A stretch of DNA of 50,625 bases from Pelagibius sp. (GTDB lineage Bacteria > Pseudomonadota > Alphaproteobacteria > Kiloniellales > Kiloniellaceae), in NCBI GenBank assembly GCA_028280305.1, contig JANQMC010000015.1:1-50625 (forward strand), written 5' to 3'. The position numbers were made by a program, and so were the translations under genes. Below, in pieces: positions 18,428 to 27,358 of the stretch (its first letter is position 1; each line of letters opens with the position of its first letter). Below the pieces are notes generated by a model, which did not search any database, was not told where the DNA came from, and saw nothing but the letters and a program-made list of their open reading frames with translations.

Positions 18428-20521
18428 ATGATTAAGGAAGGGCTCAAAGCGGCGGATGCCCTGGACTTCGCCGCGATCGACGCAAAACCCGAACCCTCGG
18501 GACGCTGGCGCGTGCTCCTCTGGGGCGGAATTGTTTTGGCCGTGATCGCCCTGGCCGCGGTGCTGGTGCCCAAGCTGACGATCGATGCCAAGCGGAGCCA
18601 GCTCACCGAACAGGTTTCCGAACGGCTCAGTATCACCGCCGAGGGCCAGGCCGAGGTGATCGCCACCTGGCTGCAGGGCAGCCTCCGTCTCGCTGAACCG
18701 GTTGTCGAGAGTGAGCTGATCCGTCTTTTCTCCGCCGAGATGGACCTCGCCGGCGGTGACATGTCCCGCATGGTGGCGCCGCAGACCGACGAAGGGGGCC
18801 TTGGTGTCCCGCTGGTCGAACAGCTGCCTTTCATTGAGCGGGTAATCAGCGACTTCGCCGTCAACGCCGACTTCCTGGCTGCCTACCTTGTCGGGCGCAG
18901 CGGCGATGCCCTCGTCTCGTCCAGCGCCTCCGTGAGCTTCAACAGCGAACAGTCCGCCCTGGCCGGCGAAAGCTTCCGGCGTGGACAATCGGTGTTCGGT
19001 CCGGCACGCAGCGTTTCCGCTGGATTGGTGATGGATCTGGCGATCCCGGTCTTCGCCGCACAGGTGGAACCGGGTCAGGCCCCGCCGGTTGCTGTCCTCG
19101 TCCTGGTGACCCCTCTGGCAAGCGGCCTCTCGGAGATGCTCGCGGTCGACCCGCTGGCCAGCCCCGGCGCCCGCCGCGCCTTGATCCAACTCGACGGCGA
19201 TAGCTTGTCGCGGATCGCCCCCGGCGCTCCCGATCCGGTCAAGACAGTTTCTCTGGAGGGTTTCGACCTCGCCGCCGGTGAGGTTCCTTTTGGCAAACGC
19301 GCCTCACTCACCGAGAGTGGGACCGTCTATTCGGCCGGCGCCATGGTTGCAGGGCCGACCTGGTGGGTGGTTGAGGAACTTGATGTAGGTATCGCGGAAC
19401 AACCAGTCGCGACCTTTGCGACGGCAGCGATGGTGGTCGCCGCACTGGTGGTCATCGCCGTCGCCATAGCCTTCGGCGCATTCTGGTGGCGGCTCTCCAG
19501 CCTGCACAATGAAACCCTCGCGCGGCAATATCAGAGCCTGGCCAGCCGTATTCACGCACAAAAGCAACTGCTCGACAGCATCAACGGCGCAATCGCCGAA
19601 CAGATCGGCCTGAAGGGAACGGACGGCACCTATCGCTACGTGAATGCCGCCTTCGCCTCGGCGGTCGGTCGTGCCCCGGAGGCTATGGTTGGCCTGGACG
19701 ATGCCGCCATCTTCGGACGCGGCACGGCAAAGCGTCTGGCCCTTTCGGAACGGCGTGTCGTCAACGGCCTTGAGACCGTAACCTCGAACGAGCAGATCTA
19801 TTTCGATTCGGCTTTGCGCCATCTGCAGATTTCCAAGGCGCCTTTCGTCGACCACGAAGGAACGCTGCAGGGTATCGTCTCGGTAACGCGTGACGTCACC
19901 GAACTGGTGGAGCAGCAGCGCAAGAAAGAGCGGGCCATCGAACAGATGGTTGGCGCCCTGGTGCGCGCAATCGAGCTTCGTGACCCTTACCTGGCCGGAC
20001 ACTCGCGCCGCGTCGCCGAGTTCGCCGTGGCGGTCGGCAAGGAACTGAACTGCACCGAAGACGAACTGACCGGCCTGGAGCTGGCCGCCAATCTGTCTCA
20101 GATCGGCAAGCTGGCGATTCCTCAAGAACTTCTGACCAAGCCGGCGCGGCTGTCGGAAGACGAAATCCGCCAGATGGAAACCCACCTCGAGCACGCCGTC
20201 CGGCTTTTGGACGGGATCGATTTCGACGTGCCGGTGGTTGAAACCATCGCTCAGATGCACGAGCGTCTGGACGGAAAAGGCTACCCAAAAGGGTTAGCCG
20301 GTGACGCCATTTCGCTGACCGCAAGGATTCTGGGCACCTGCGATGTTTTTTGTGCCCGCGTGGAACCGCGATCCTATCGCGCAGGCCTTGCACCTGCCGC
20401 CGTGCTGGATATTCTGCAGGAGAATTCCAGCCGCTACGACCCGAAAGTGATCGAAGCATTGAGACAGGTGGCAGCCACGATTTCCGGTGAGAAACTCATC
20501 GCCAGCATTGCAGTCGGCTGA
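18428..20521 (+). CDS. Membrane sensor protein with PAS and degenerate HD-GYP domain (candidate LapD substitute)
   Basis: The 697-residue protein has transmembrane helices at about residues 28-48 and 327-356 around a periplasmic region of about 280 residues, then a cytoplasmic PAS domain (about 378-490) and an HD-GYP-like domain (about 505-690). GHSRRV with His525 and GYP at 618-620 are kept. The metal-binding HD of the usual LHDIGK motif is replaced by Ser557-Gln558 (NLSQIGKLAIP), and the later D-F-D-A segment reads DVFCAR. Phosphodiesterase activity is therefore unlikely, although ligand binding may persist. It sits directly after lapG, where c-di-GMP-dependent inside-out switches (LapD) usually lie. 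I infer it may bind LapG periplasmically. A role as an unrelated sensor is the alternative. Confidence 0.82.
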   Translation: MIKEGLKAADALDFAAIDAKPEPSGRWRVLLWGGIVLAVIALAAVLVPKLTIDAKRSQLTEQVSERLSITAEGQAEVIATWLQGSLRLAEPVVESELIRLFSAEMDLAGGDMSRMVAPQTDEGGLGVPLVEQLPFIERVISDFAVNADFLAAYLVGRSGDALVSSSASVSFNSEQSALAGESFRRGQSVFGPARSVSAGLVMDLAIPVFAAQVEPGQAPPVAVLVLVTPLASGLSEMLAVDPLASPGARRALIQLDGDSLSRIAPGAPDPVKTVSLEGFDLAAGEVPFGKRASLTESGTVYSAGAMVAGPTWWVVEELDVGIAEQPVATFATAAMVVAALVVIAVAIAFGAFWWRLSSLHNETLARQYQSLASRIHAQKQLLDSINGAIAEQIGLKGTDGTYRYVNAAFASAVGRAPEAMVGLDDAAIFGRGTAKRLALSERRVVNGLETVTSNEQIYFDSALRHLQISKAPFVDHEGTLQGIVSVTRDVTELVEQQRKKERAIEQMVGALVRAIELRDPYLAGHSRRVAEFAVAVGKELNCTEDELTGLELAANLSQIGKLAIPQELLTKPARLSEDEIRQMETHLEHAVRLLDGIDFDVPVVETIAQMHERLDGKGYPKGLAGDAISLTARILGTCDVFCARVEPRSYRAGLAPAAVLDILQENSSRYDPKVIEALRQVAATISGEKLIASIAVG

Positions 20522-20527
20522 CCGGCA

Positions 20528-21574
20528 ATGCTGAAAATCCTTGCGGGTGTTCGCCCCGCATCAAAGGCCTGGGCGCGCGCGCTCAGCGCCCTCGTCCTGG
20601 CCATTTGCGTTTCCAGCGGCACGCAGACAGCGCAGGCGTCTGACCGTGTCGAGATCAACGCCATGGAGTACCCTTGGAGCGCCATCGGCAGAGTCAATGC
20701 CGGCGGGCGCGGTCACTGCACCGGTTTTCTGATCAGCCCAAGGCATGTCATCACAGCCGCACACTGCCTCTTCGATCCGCGCGCCGGTCGCTGGCGCGGC
20801 CCGATCGAGATACACTTCATCGCCGGCTATCAGCGTGACCGTTTCATCCTTCACTCCAAGGTTACAAGCTATCGGCGGGCCGAGGCATTTGACTACCGCG
20901 ACGGCGCCACGACCCGATCCGCCGTGCGCGACTGGGCGATCCTCACCCTGGCGAAGCCGATCGGAACCCAGGCCGGCTGGTTGGGAATCAAGAAGCTGGA
21001 CAGTCTCATGCTGTCGCGGATCAAGGCCGGCGAAGCCTTGTTGCTGCAGGCCGGATACCGCAGAGACCGTGCCCACGTGATGACGGCCGGTTGGGGCTGT
21101 CAGATTCGCGGCGTCGGTCAGGCCGGCAGTCTGATCACCCACGACTGCAGCGTGATCAAGGGAGATTCCGGGTCCCCTCTCCTGCTCTTCGCCGACGGCA
21201 GTTTTTTTGCCGTGGGACTACACGTGATCGACCTCAAGGCACCCAATGAGGAATCAGTGGCTGGCGTTTTGTCACTCAGCCTGTTTCATCCCGACGGCGG
21301 CAAGCGCGAGGCCGCCTCGGCGCTGGCTCAGACCTCGGCGCGCTGGCGCAACGGACAGGCGCCAAAAGGCGGCAGCGAGGCGGCGATGATTCCACTGAAA
21401 ACCATCGACAGCCTGCTGGTTCGTCTCGGCTATCTGCAGGGTGAGAACCTGCGTGCGAAAGAAGAGGCGCGGGCCCAGGCTCTCAGCCGATTCCAGGCCG
21501 ACAAGGGGCTGCCGAGGAACGGACGGGCATCCGTTGCGATACTGGGCAGCCTTCTAAAGGCTTCGACACCTTGA
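20528..21574 (+). CDS. Secreted trypsin-like serine protease with C-terminal peptidoglycan-binding-like domain
   Basis: The 348-residue product has an N-terminal signal peptide ending near TAQAS (about residue 38). A chymotrypsin-fold S1 protease follows, with the full triad: His79 in VITAAHC, Asp135 in VRDWAIL, Ser214 in KGDSGSPLL. Cysteines flank the active site (HCTGFLIS, AAHCL). Residues about 285-348 (IDSLLVRLGYL, then QALSRFQADKGLPRNGRAS) resemble a peptidoglycan_binding_1 helical repeat, suggesting retention at the cell wall. It starts 6 bp after the HD-GYP stop, so the two are probably co-translated. Proteolysis of surface or secreted proteins is likely. A link to RTX adhesin processing is inferred only from position. 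Confidence 0.87.
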   Translation: MLKILAGVRPASKAWARALSALVLAICVSSGTQTAQASDRVEINAMEYPWSAIGRVNAGGRGHCTGFLISPRHVITAAHCLFDPRAGRWRGPIEIHFIAGYQRDRFILHSKVTSYRRAEAFDYRDGATTRSAVRDWAILTLAKPIGTQAGWLGIKKLDSLMLSRIKAGEALLLQAGYRRDRAHVMTAGWGCQIRGVGQAGSLITHDCSVIKGDSGSPLLLFADGSFFAVGLHVIDLKAPNEESVAGVLSLSLFHPDGGKREAASALAQTSARWRNGQAPKGGSEAAMIPLKTIDSLLVRLGYLQGENLRAKEEARAQALSRFQADKGLPRNGRASVAILGSLLKASTP

Positions 21575-21726
21575 TTCCGGGGGATTGCAGGCGCTAGGGA
21601 GCAAGTCCTGGATCAACGGCAGCAAGCCTGCTATCCAGGGGCGGTTTTAACAGGCGCCTATGGCGTTCGTTTGTTCTCAAACCCTTACCGAAGCACTGTT
21701 TGAGCGAGATAGAGGGAAGTGCATTC

Positions 21727-22002
21727 ATGAGCGATATATTTGCAGACGGCACCGGTTCGATTGTGGTGTCCAATGGGGTCGTGCGCATCGAACTGGTCCA
21801 GCTGCGCCGCAAGAATGACAAGGCCGAGCTCGAGGCGCACACGACGGGAAACCTCCTCATGCCGGTCGGGTCGCTGAAGCAACTGACCCTGCAGCTTGCA
21901 AAGGCCTTGGAGCAGATCCAGACCCGGACGGCCGAGAAAGACCGGCTGGAAGCCAGCTCCGGCAAAGGCGACGACCTGGACGAGGCCTTGACCAACCTCT
22001 GA
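21727..22002 (+). CDS. Small hypothetical protein
   Basis: The start is taken at ATG 21727, giving 91 residues, with agaggga upstream. An in-frame TTG at 21700 would read through that ribosome-binding sequence. The product has alternating hydrophobic strands in the first half (GTGSIVVSNGVVRIELVQLR), a central LLMPVGSLKQLTLQLAKALEQ helix and a polar tail. There is no signal or membrane segment. The layout is somewhat like small DUF3467-type proteins, but I do not recognise it firmly and assign no function. It stands alone between the protease and glycosyltransferase genes. Confidence 0.65.
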   Translation: MSDIFADGTGSIVVSNGVVRIELVQLRRKNDKAELEAHTTGNLLMPVGSLKQLTLQLAKALEQIQTRTAEKDRLEASSGKGDDLDEALTNL

Positions 22003-22022
22003 GCCCACAGGCGGCCGGACAC

Positions 22023-22069
22023 CCCTCTTTTCAAGAGGGACAGGCTCCTGGCCGGCGCTTCAGCCGGCC
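22023..22069 (+). terminator. Tandem hairpins, possible terminator
   Basis: Two perfect 7-bp hairpins follow each other: ccctctt/aagaggg (22023-22029 with 22033-22039) and ggccggc/gccggcc (22050-22056 with 22063-22069). Neither is followed by a clear T-run. They may end the 21727 transcript or structure the leader of the glycosyltransferase gene at 22188. Confidence 0.4.
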
Positions 22070-22187
22070 CGCGGCTCTGTCCGAAGCTTTACAAAAAATT
22101 GAGCAAATTAGCCGAATCTGACAGGACTTGTGTAGACTCGCGCCGCCGAACCCAGAAGAAGATCGGGCAACGGGAAGGCCCAAAGAT

Positions 22188-23618
22188 ATGAAATACCTCT
22201 TCGTGCACCAGAACATGCCTGGGCAGTACAAGCATATCTGCCAGCGGCTTGCTGCCGACAAAGACAACACGGTGGTGTTCATCACCAAGCGGGAGGGGAT
22301 CGAGCTCCCCAACATCCACAAGGTGATCTACAAACCGAACCGTGAACCGGCGGATTCCACCCATCGCTATATCCGGGAAACCGAGCGCGGGATTCTGCAT
22401 GGCCAGGAGGTCGCCCGCAAAGCGCTGGAGCTGAAGAGCAAGGGTTTCTATCCCGACATCATCATCGGCCACCCAGGCTGGGGCGAGACCCTCTATCTCA
22501 AAGACGTCTTCCCGGACTCGCCCCTGCTGAACTTCTTCGAATTCTATTATCATGCCGTGGGTGCGGACGTCGGTTTCGATCCGAGCAGCCCAACCACGCT
22601 GGACACACATTGCCGCATTCGAACCAAGAACATCATCCAGTTCATGGGACTTGAATCAGCCGACGCCGGCATGACACCGACGTTCTGGCAGTTCGAACAA
22701 TATCCAGCGGAGTACCAGCACAAGATATCCGTCATACACGACGGAATCGATACGGAAGTCTGTAAGGCCAATCCTGACGCCAGTATCGAGATCAAGAACA
22801 CCGACGGCGCCGTCACCACCCTGCGTCAGGGTGAGGAGGTTATCACCTTTGTCGTGCGCAATCTTGAGCCTTACCGTGGATTCCCGCAGTTCATGCGGGC
22901 GGCCGAACAGATCCTGAAGCGGCGCCCCAATGCGAAGATCATCATCATCGGGGGCGACGAAGTAAGCTATGGCCGGGCTCTCCCTGCCGGTCAGACCTAT
23001 CGCAAGCAGATGTTGGAAGAGGTCGACCTCGATCTCAATCGTGTGTTCTTTCTCGGGCGCGTTCCCTATTCGACCTATCTGCAGGTCATCCAGGTTTCAG
23101 GCGTTCACGTCTACCTCACCTTCCCCTTCGTCCTCTCCTGGTCGATGCTGGAAGCGATGTCCTCGGAGTGCCTGGTCGTCGCCTCTGCCACCCAACCAGT
23201 CACAGAGGTCATCAAGGACGGTTCCAACGGGCTTCTGTTTGACTTCTTCGATCACGAGGCCATCGCCAATCGCGTCGACGAGGTGTTGGACCACAAGGAC
23301 CGCATGGCCGCTATTCGCAAGAAGGCGCGTGCGACGATCCTGCAAAGCTACGATCTTGAAAAGTGCCTGAAAGAGCAATTGAAGCTGATCGACAATCTTG
23401 TCGCCGGAAAGCGCCCCGCCGCGGGAAGCAAGCCGGGAAAACCGAGCTTCAGAATGCCGGCCGGCAAGACTGCAGCGAAGAAGCCAACTTCCAAGAAAGC
23501 GGCCGCCAAGAAATCCACTGCCAAGGCGGGCGCAAAGCCCCAGACCAGAACACGCAAAAGCAAGGCCAAGAAGGCCCCGGCAAAGAAATCCGCCGGCAGC
23601 AAGACCGCGCGTGGCTAA
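22188..23618 (+). CDS. GT4-family glycosyltransferase with lysine/alanine-rich C-terminal tail
   Basis: The 476-residue product (ATG 22188, gggaagg upstream) is a GT-B glycosyltransferase. The N-terminus KYLFVHQNMPGQYKHICQRL matches the PF12000-type N-domain as I recall it. The GT4 C-domain shows FVVRNLEPYRGFPQFMRAA, then AKIIIIGGDEVSYG and the nucleotide-sugar segment PFVLSWSMLEAMSSECLVVA, with the usual E-x7-E spacing only partly kept. From about residue 415 a highly basic tail made of AAKK/KKS-type steps resembles histone H1-like or DNA/polyanion-binding tails. It looks soluble and cytoplasmic, and sugar and acceptor are unknown. It is the first of seven glycosyltransferases before the RTX genes. 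Confidence 0.85.
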   Translation: MKYLFVHQNMPGQYKHICQRLAADKDNTVVFITKREGIELPNIHKVIYKPNREPADSTHRYIRETERGILHGQEVARKALELKSKGFYPDIIIGHPGWGETLYLKDVFPDSPLLNFFEFYYHAVGADVGFDPSSPTTLDTHCRIRTKNIIQFMGLESADAGMTPTFWQFEQYPAEYQHKISVIHDGIDTEVCKANPDASIEIKNTDGAVTTLRQGEEVITFVVRNLEPYRGFPQFMRAAEQILKRRPNAKIIIIGGDEVSYGRALPAGQTYRKQMLEEVDLDLNRVFFLGRVPYSTYLQVIQVSGVHVYLTFPFVLSWSMLEAMSSECLVVASATQPVTEVIKDGSNGLLFDFFDHEAIANRVDEVLDHKDRMAAIRKKARATILQSYDLEKCLKEQLKLIDNLVAGKRPAAGSKPGKPSFRMPAGKTAAKKPTSKKAAAKKSTAKAGAKPQTRTRKSKAKKAPAKKSAGSKTARG

Positions 23619-23683
23619 CAAGGACTCGATCTCTTTCTTGTTACTTTTGACAAGCTGAAACGGCAAACGAGGCCCAAATAGCA

Positions 23684-24784
23684 ATGCGCTGGCTTTTGGT
23701 AGCACAGGATGGCTGGGGCCTGGGGCATGTGTCACGACAGCTCGGGCTAGCTCGGGAGTTGCAGCGACTAAAGCCGCACGACGAGATCCTTTTTCTTACT
23801 TATTCCGAAGCGACAAACCTGATTGCCGCTGAAGGATTCCCGAGCGTAAAGCTGCCAGCGTCCCAATGGTTCAAGCCTTCGGATCAACGCTATATAGATG
23901 ATTTTCGGCGATTTTGGCTGATCTCCGCCACGGTCAACGCTTTGGTAGGGAGCTATCAACCCCACGCCATAGTCATCGATACATTTCCAGTGGGGCCTCT
24001 CGGCGAACTTGCCCAACTCCTGCGCTTGCCCTGTTTTAGGTTCCTTATCGCGCGGGAAGTTAGAAAACCACTCAAACAGTGGGAATACCGCAGTTCTCTT
24101 TCACGCTTCAACGCCTTAATAGCACCTTACGATGAAAACGAAATCGCCATAGACTGTCCTCAAGAGACAAACCTTCATTGGGTTGGTCCGATCCTGGTAC
24201 GTGGCCGCAAAGACCTGCTTTCTCGAAGTGAAGCGCGGCAGCGCCTCGGCCTCCCACCGACTGGACGCATCTGCCTGGTAAGTTTCGGCGGCGGCGGCAA
24301 CCCGGTGTATTCTCGTCTTGAGAAGTGGATCCTCGAACTCGTCGATAGCCACCCGGACTGGCATTTCGCATTATCGAGACCGCCGCTTTTGCAACAGGCC
24401 GATGCTGGACTAGGCAAGCCAAACGCTCAACGCTTTGCCTATTATCCTATGGCTGAATGCTACGCTGCTTTTGACATGGCAATCTCTGCAACCGGCAGCA
24501 GTGCCTACGAACTTGCCTATCTTGGCGTACCAGCAATTCTCATTCCCGACGTCAGTCCTCAGCACGACGAGGACCATGTTGCCAAAGCCAAACGTGTGCT
24601 CGGAGAGAACGGTGGTTTTGTAGTACCTGCCTTTGACGGACCGGCACTGCATGCAGCCTTTTCAGCAATGAGCAATAAGGAGCGTCTGCAAGCAATGAAA
24701 GAAGATCGCGCAAGCCTGAAATTGCAAAACGGCGCCGAAAACTGCGCGAAACTACTGGCCAGATACACCAAGAACGCAGGGTGA
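23684..24784 (+). CDS. GT28/MurG-like glycosyltransferase
   Basis: The 366-residue product has the GT-B layout of MurG-like enzymes. A glycine-rich N-terminal loop (QDGWGLGHVSRQLGLARELQ) is followed by a linker, LVSFGGGGNPVYS at the start of the C-domain, and the donor-site region ISATGSSAYELAYLGVPAILIPD with a following QHDEDHVAKA. It has no signal or membrane segment. Codon use looks richer in A/T at third positions than the RTX and catabolic genes. It is followed after 27 bp by another glycosyltransferase-like gene. The substrate is unknown, but peptidoglycan synthesis is unlikely because no mur genes are near. Confidence 0.78.
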   Translation: MRWLLVAQDGWGLGHVSRQLGLARELQRLKPHDEILFLTYSEATNLIAAEGFPSVKLPASQWFKPSDQRYIDDFRRFWLISATVNALVGSYQPHAIVIDTFPVGPLGELAQLLRLPCFRFLIAREVRKPLKQWEYRSSLSRFNALIAPYDENEIAIDCPQETNLHWVGPILVRGRKDLLSRSEARQRLGLPPTGRICLVSFGGGGNPVYSRLEKWILELVDSHPDWHFALSRPPLLQQADAGLGKPNAQRFAYYPMAECYAAFDMAISATGSSAYELAYLGVPAILIPDVSPQHDEDHVAKAKRVLGENGGFVVPAFDGPALHAAFSAMSNKERLQAMKEDRASLKLQNGAENCAKLLARYTKNAG

Positions 24785-24811
24785 TCTCATTCACGGAAAG
24801 GCGGCGTTGAC

Positions 24812-25819
24812 ATGGTCAGAACGCCAAAGGTTCTGTATTTTGTAGAGCGTTACGCACAGATCTCAGAAACGTACATCGAGAATGAGATCCTTGCCTTAGG
24901 TGACGCCTACAAACTTCGTGTCGTCTCGATCATCAAGCCCGATCTGCAGCTGCTCAACTATACGCTACCATATACGATGATGCGCACCCGAGAACATCTT
25001 CTGCAGATGACAGAGGACTTCGTGCCAAGTGTCATTCACGGTCACTATCTCACGATGATCGATCGGCTATTCAGCGCATCTGAAACACTGCAGACACCCT
25101 TCACTCTACGCGCGCACTCATTCGACATACTTGGCGCCTCATCCGACAAGCTTGCGCATTGGAGCCGTTTCGCAAACGCAGAGAACTGTCTTGGCATTCT
25201 TACATTTCCGTTCACTGTCTCCTGGCTTGCAGAAGCTGGGTTCAACGAAAACAAACTGATTCCTTGCTATCCGGTGGTCAACGTCAAAGCCTTCGACGAC
25301 CGATCAGAAAATGGCAACGCAATAATGAATACGGGTGCGGCATTGCCCAAGAAGAGGATGGAAGACTTTATTCGTTTGGGCTCTAAGGTACCTCAGCGTG
25401 AATTCAATCTTTATCCTCTTGGCTACAACACAAGGCGGCTCGCGGATTACAACGAGTCTCTCGGCAACCCCGTTAACATCAGAACGCCGGTCCAACCCCG
25501 CGCCATGCCGGCCGTGTTCAAGAATCATGAATGGCTGGTCTATACAGCCTGCCCGCAACTGAAGACTGTTGGTTGGCCGTTGTCAGTGGCGGAGGCCCAA
25601 GCATCCGGGGTCGGCGTTTGCATGGCAAACATTCGGCCAGACCTGAAAGACTACGTGGGCGACTGCGGCTTTCTTTACGACACGATTGATGATGTCACTC
25701 GAATCATCGAGCAGCCTTTTCCTGAAGACTTGAGGGAGCGTGGTTTCGAGTTGGCCAAGCGATCCGACGTCAGCAGTCACATAGACCTATTGCGAGACCT
25801 TTGGTCGTCGGTTGCGTGA
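24812..25819 (+). CDS. Probable GT-B (GT4-like) glycosyltransferase
   Basis: The 335-residue product resembles GT4-like proteins. The N-terminus KVLYFVERYAQISETYIENE matches the 'seek-out' start of exopolysaccharide glycosyltransferases, with an IHGHYL segment and TLRAHSFDI. In the C-domain, RMEDFIRLG and GWPLSVAEAQASGVGVCMANI carry a donor-site glutamate, followed by IRPDLKDYVGDCGFL. It is a little short for the family. Its base composition is as A/T-rich as the preceding gene, and the two probably arrived or are transcribed together. Donor and acceptor are unknown. It converges with the GT2 gene that ends 14 bp away. Confidence 0.7.
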   Translation: MVRTPKVLYFVERYAQISETYIENEILALGDAYKLRVVSIIKPDLQLLNYTLPYTMMRTREHLLQMTEDFVPSVIHGHYLTMIDRLFSASETLQTPFTLRAHSFDILGASSDKLAHWSRFANAENCLGILTFPFTVSWLAEAGFNENKLIPCYPVVNVKAFDDRSENGNAIMNTGAALPKKRMEDFIRLGSKVPQREFNLYPLGYNTRRLADYNESLGNPVNIRTPVQPRAMPAVFKNHEWLVYTACPQLKTVGWPLSVAEAQASGVGVCMANIRPDLKDYVGDCGFLYDTIDDVTRIIEQPFPEDLRERGFELAKRSDVSSHIDLLRDLWSSVA

Positions 25820-25833
25820 GACCCTCATGAGAC

Positions 25834-26559
25834 TCACTCTGGAATCCGAAGCTGAACACTTGTCCTAAAGGGTGGAAATCCTTCGATAACCCATCTGTCA
25901 ATTGCGTCAGCAATCGCTTTTAAGGAGGGCGCATCGGCAGGCGGTTCTTCGCCTGCCGCATGATAATGGAAATGGTAGCCTGAGCGGTAGCACACCGTGT
26001 AGTGCGGCAGATGCGTCCTGGTTAACTCACTCGTACTCAAAATGTGCCACATCATACGATCGCCTATTGGGTGCGTCCATTGCTGCATCGTCCCCCAATG
26101 GGGCAATAGGAAGAACCCCTCCTTGAACACTGCCAGGCAATTCGTGTCCACAAAGTCCTCGCCATCCGAAGCCTCGCAGTAGCCGAGAAGACTGCCATCC
26201 AGGCGATGGACGCTGCGGTTGGTCGAACAGATGGCGGCCCCCGTTGCCCTGCGCATTTCGACGATGGTTTCAATGTGGTCGGGCTGATACCAGTTGTCGG
26301 CATCGAGATAGGCGATACCATCAAATTCTTGCGTGATCGCCGAGACGGACGCAATCGCACGTGGTGTATCACCATAGTTCCTGTGCGAAACCGGCAGAAC
26401 AATATGCTGCGCGCTAGAACTATCAATCCACGCCTGCGGGTGCCCATCGGCGACCATTATATGGGTTGCGGCATGCGTCTGCCCGCGCACGCTGTCATGG
26501 CACGCTCGCAGAACAGACTCAGTCTCATCGTAGTAGGGTGTAACGACGGCAATTCTCAC
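25834..26559 (-). CDS. GT2-family glycosyltransferase (tandem copy 2)
   Basis: The 241-residue GT-A enzyme starts at a GTG (26559). VVTPYYDETESVLRACHDSV begins the nucleotide-binding fold, YLDADNWYQPDHI carries the metal-binding D-x-D, and ICSTNRSVHRLDGSLLGYCE and FVDTNCLAVF follow. There are no transmembrane helices, so it is probably a cytoplasmic single-sugar transferase. It is a close paralogue of the gene at 26633-27358, with the same length and nearly the same central block, so a tandem duplication is clear. The two copies are 73 bp apart and read in the same direction, opposite to the flanking glycosyltransferases. Confidence 0.85.
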   Translation of the reverse strand: MRIAVVTPYYDETESVLRACHDSVRGQTHAATHIMVADGHPQAWIDSSSAQHIVLPVSHRNYGDTPRAIASVSAITQEFDGIAYLDADNWYQPDHIETIVEMRRATGAAICSTNRSVHRLDGSLLGYCEASDGEDFVDTNCLAVFKEGFFLLPHWGTMQQWTHPIGDRMMWHILSTSELTRTHLPHYTVCYRSGYHFHYHAAGEEPPADAPSLKAIADAIDRWVIEGFPPFRTSVQLRIPE

Positions 26560-26632
26560 AGCCTTGGCAATCCCTTGTCTGGCTTTTCCATATCGCAGCG
26601 AAATCCATCAGGCATCTCTCTACGTCATACCT

Positions 26633-27358
26633 TCAATCTGGTGGCCGAATAACACCCGTGTTTCGGAAGGGCGGGAAGCCCTTTTGATACCAACATCGAA
26701 TCGCCTCGTTGAAATGGTCCGCAGGCGCAGAACCTGGCGGCGGGTCCTCGCCCAGCTTACGGTAGTGAAATCCATAGGACGAGCGGTAGCAAACCGTTCT
26801 GGCCTGACTATGGACCCGCTTCAACTGACTCTGGCGCAGGATGTGCCACATCATGCGGTCCCCTAAGGCATGAGCCCACTCCGGCATCAAAGCCCACTGC
26901 GGCAGCAATTCAAGAGCCTCCCCAAAAACAGCCAAGCAGTTGGTGTCGACGAAGTCTTCCCCCTCAGAGGCCTCGCAGTAGCCGAGAAGGCTGCCGTCCA
27001 GGCGATGGATGCTGCGGTTGGTCGAACAGATGGCCGCTCCCGTTGCCCTGTGCATTTCGACGACGGTTTCGATGTGGTTGGGCTGATACCAGTTGTCGGC
27101 ATCCAGGTAAGCCACGCCATCAAAGCCCTGCCCGATCGCGGCGAGGGAAGCGACGGCCCGCGGTGTATCACCATAGTTTCTATGGGACACAGGTAAGACG
27201 ATGTGCTGGGCTGCCGAGGCGTTGATCCAAGCCTGCGGATGCCCGTCGGCCACCATGATATGGGTCACCGGATGGGTCTGGCCGATGACGCTGTCATGGC
27301 AAGCACGCAGCAGGTCCTCATCCTCGTCAAAGTATGGCGTTATGACCGCGACCTTCAT
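26633..27358 (-). CDS. GT2-family glycosyltransferase (tandem copy 1)
   Basis: I start this 241-residue protein at ATG 27358 (KVAVITPYFDEDED), preceded by a ggggagg ribosome-binding sequence. The longer open frame to 27685 is rejected because its extra 109 residues look non-coding and its paralogue at 25834-26559 begins at the same place. The GT-A signature is YLDADNWYQPNHIE, then ATGAAICSTNRSIHRLDG and FVDTNCLAVFGEALE. Differences from its paralogue gather in the last 70 residues, which is where acceptor specificity would be expected to vary. It is transcribed divergently from the next glycosyltransferase pair over a 263-bp gap that must carry both promoters. Confidence 0.85.
   Translation of the reverse strand: MKVAVITPYFDEDEDLLRACHDSVIGQTHPVTHIMVADGHPQAWINASAAQHIVLPVSHRNYGDTPRAVASLAAIGQGFDGVAYLDADNWYQPNHIETVVEMHRATGAAICSTNRSIHRLDGSLLGYCEASEGEDFVDTNCLAVFGEALELLPQWALMPEWAHALGDRMMWHILRQSQLKRVHSQARTVCYRSSYGFHYRKLGEDPPPGSAPADHFNEAIRCWYQKGFPPFRNTGVIRPPD

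Noticed and set aside
18428..20521. Active c-di-GMP phosphodiesterase of the HD-GYP type
   Set aside because: The metal-binding HD is replaced by Ser-Gln and the later conserved acidic segment is altered.
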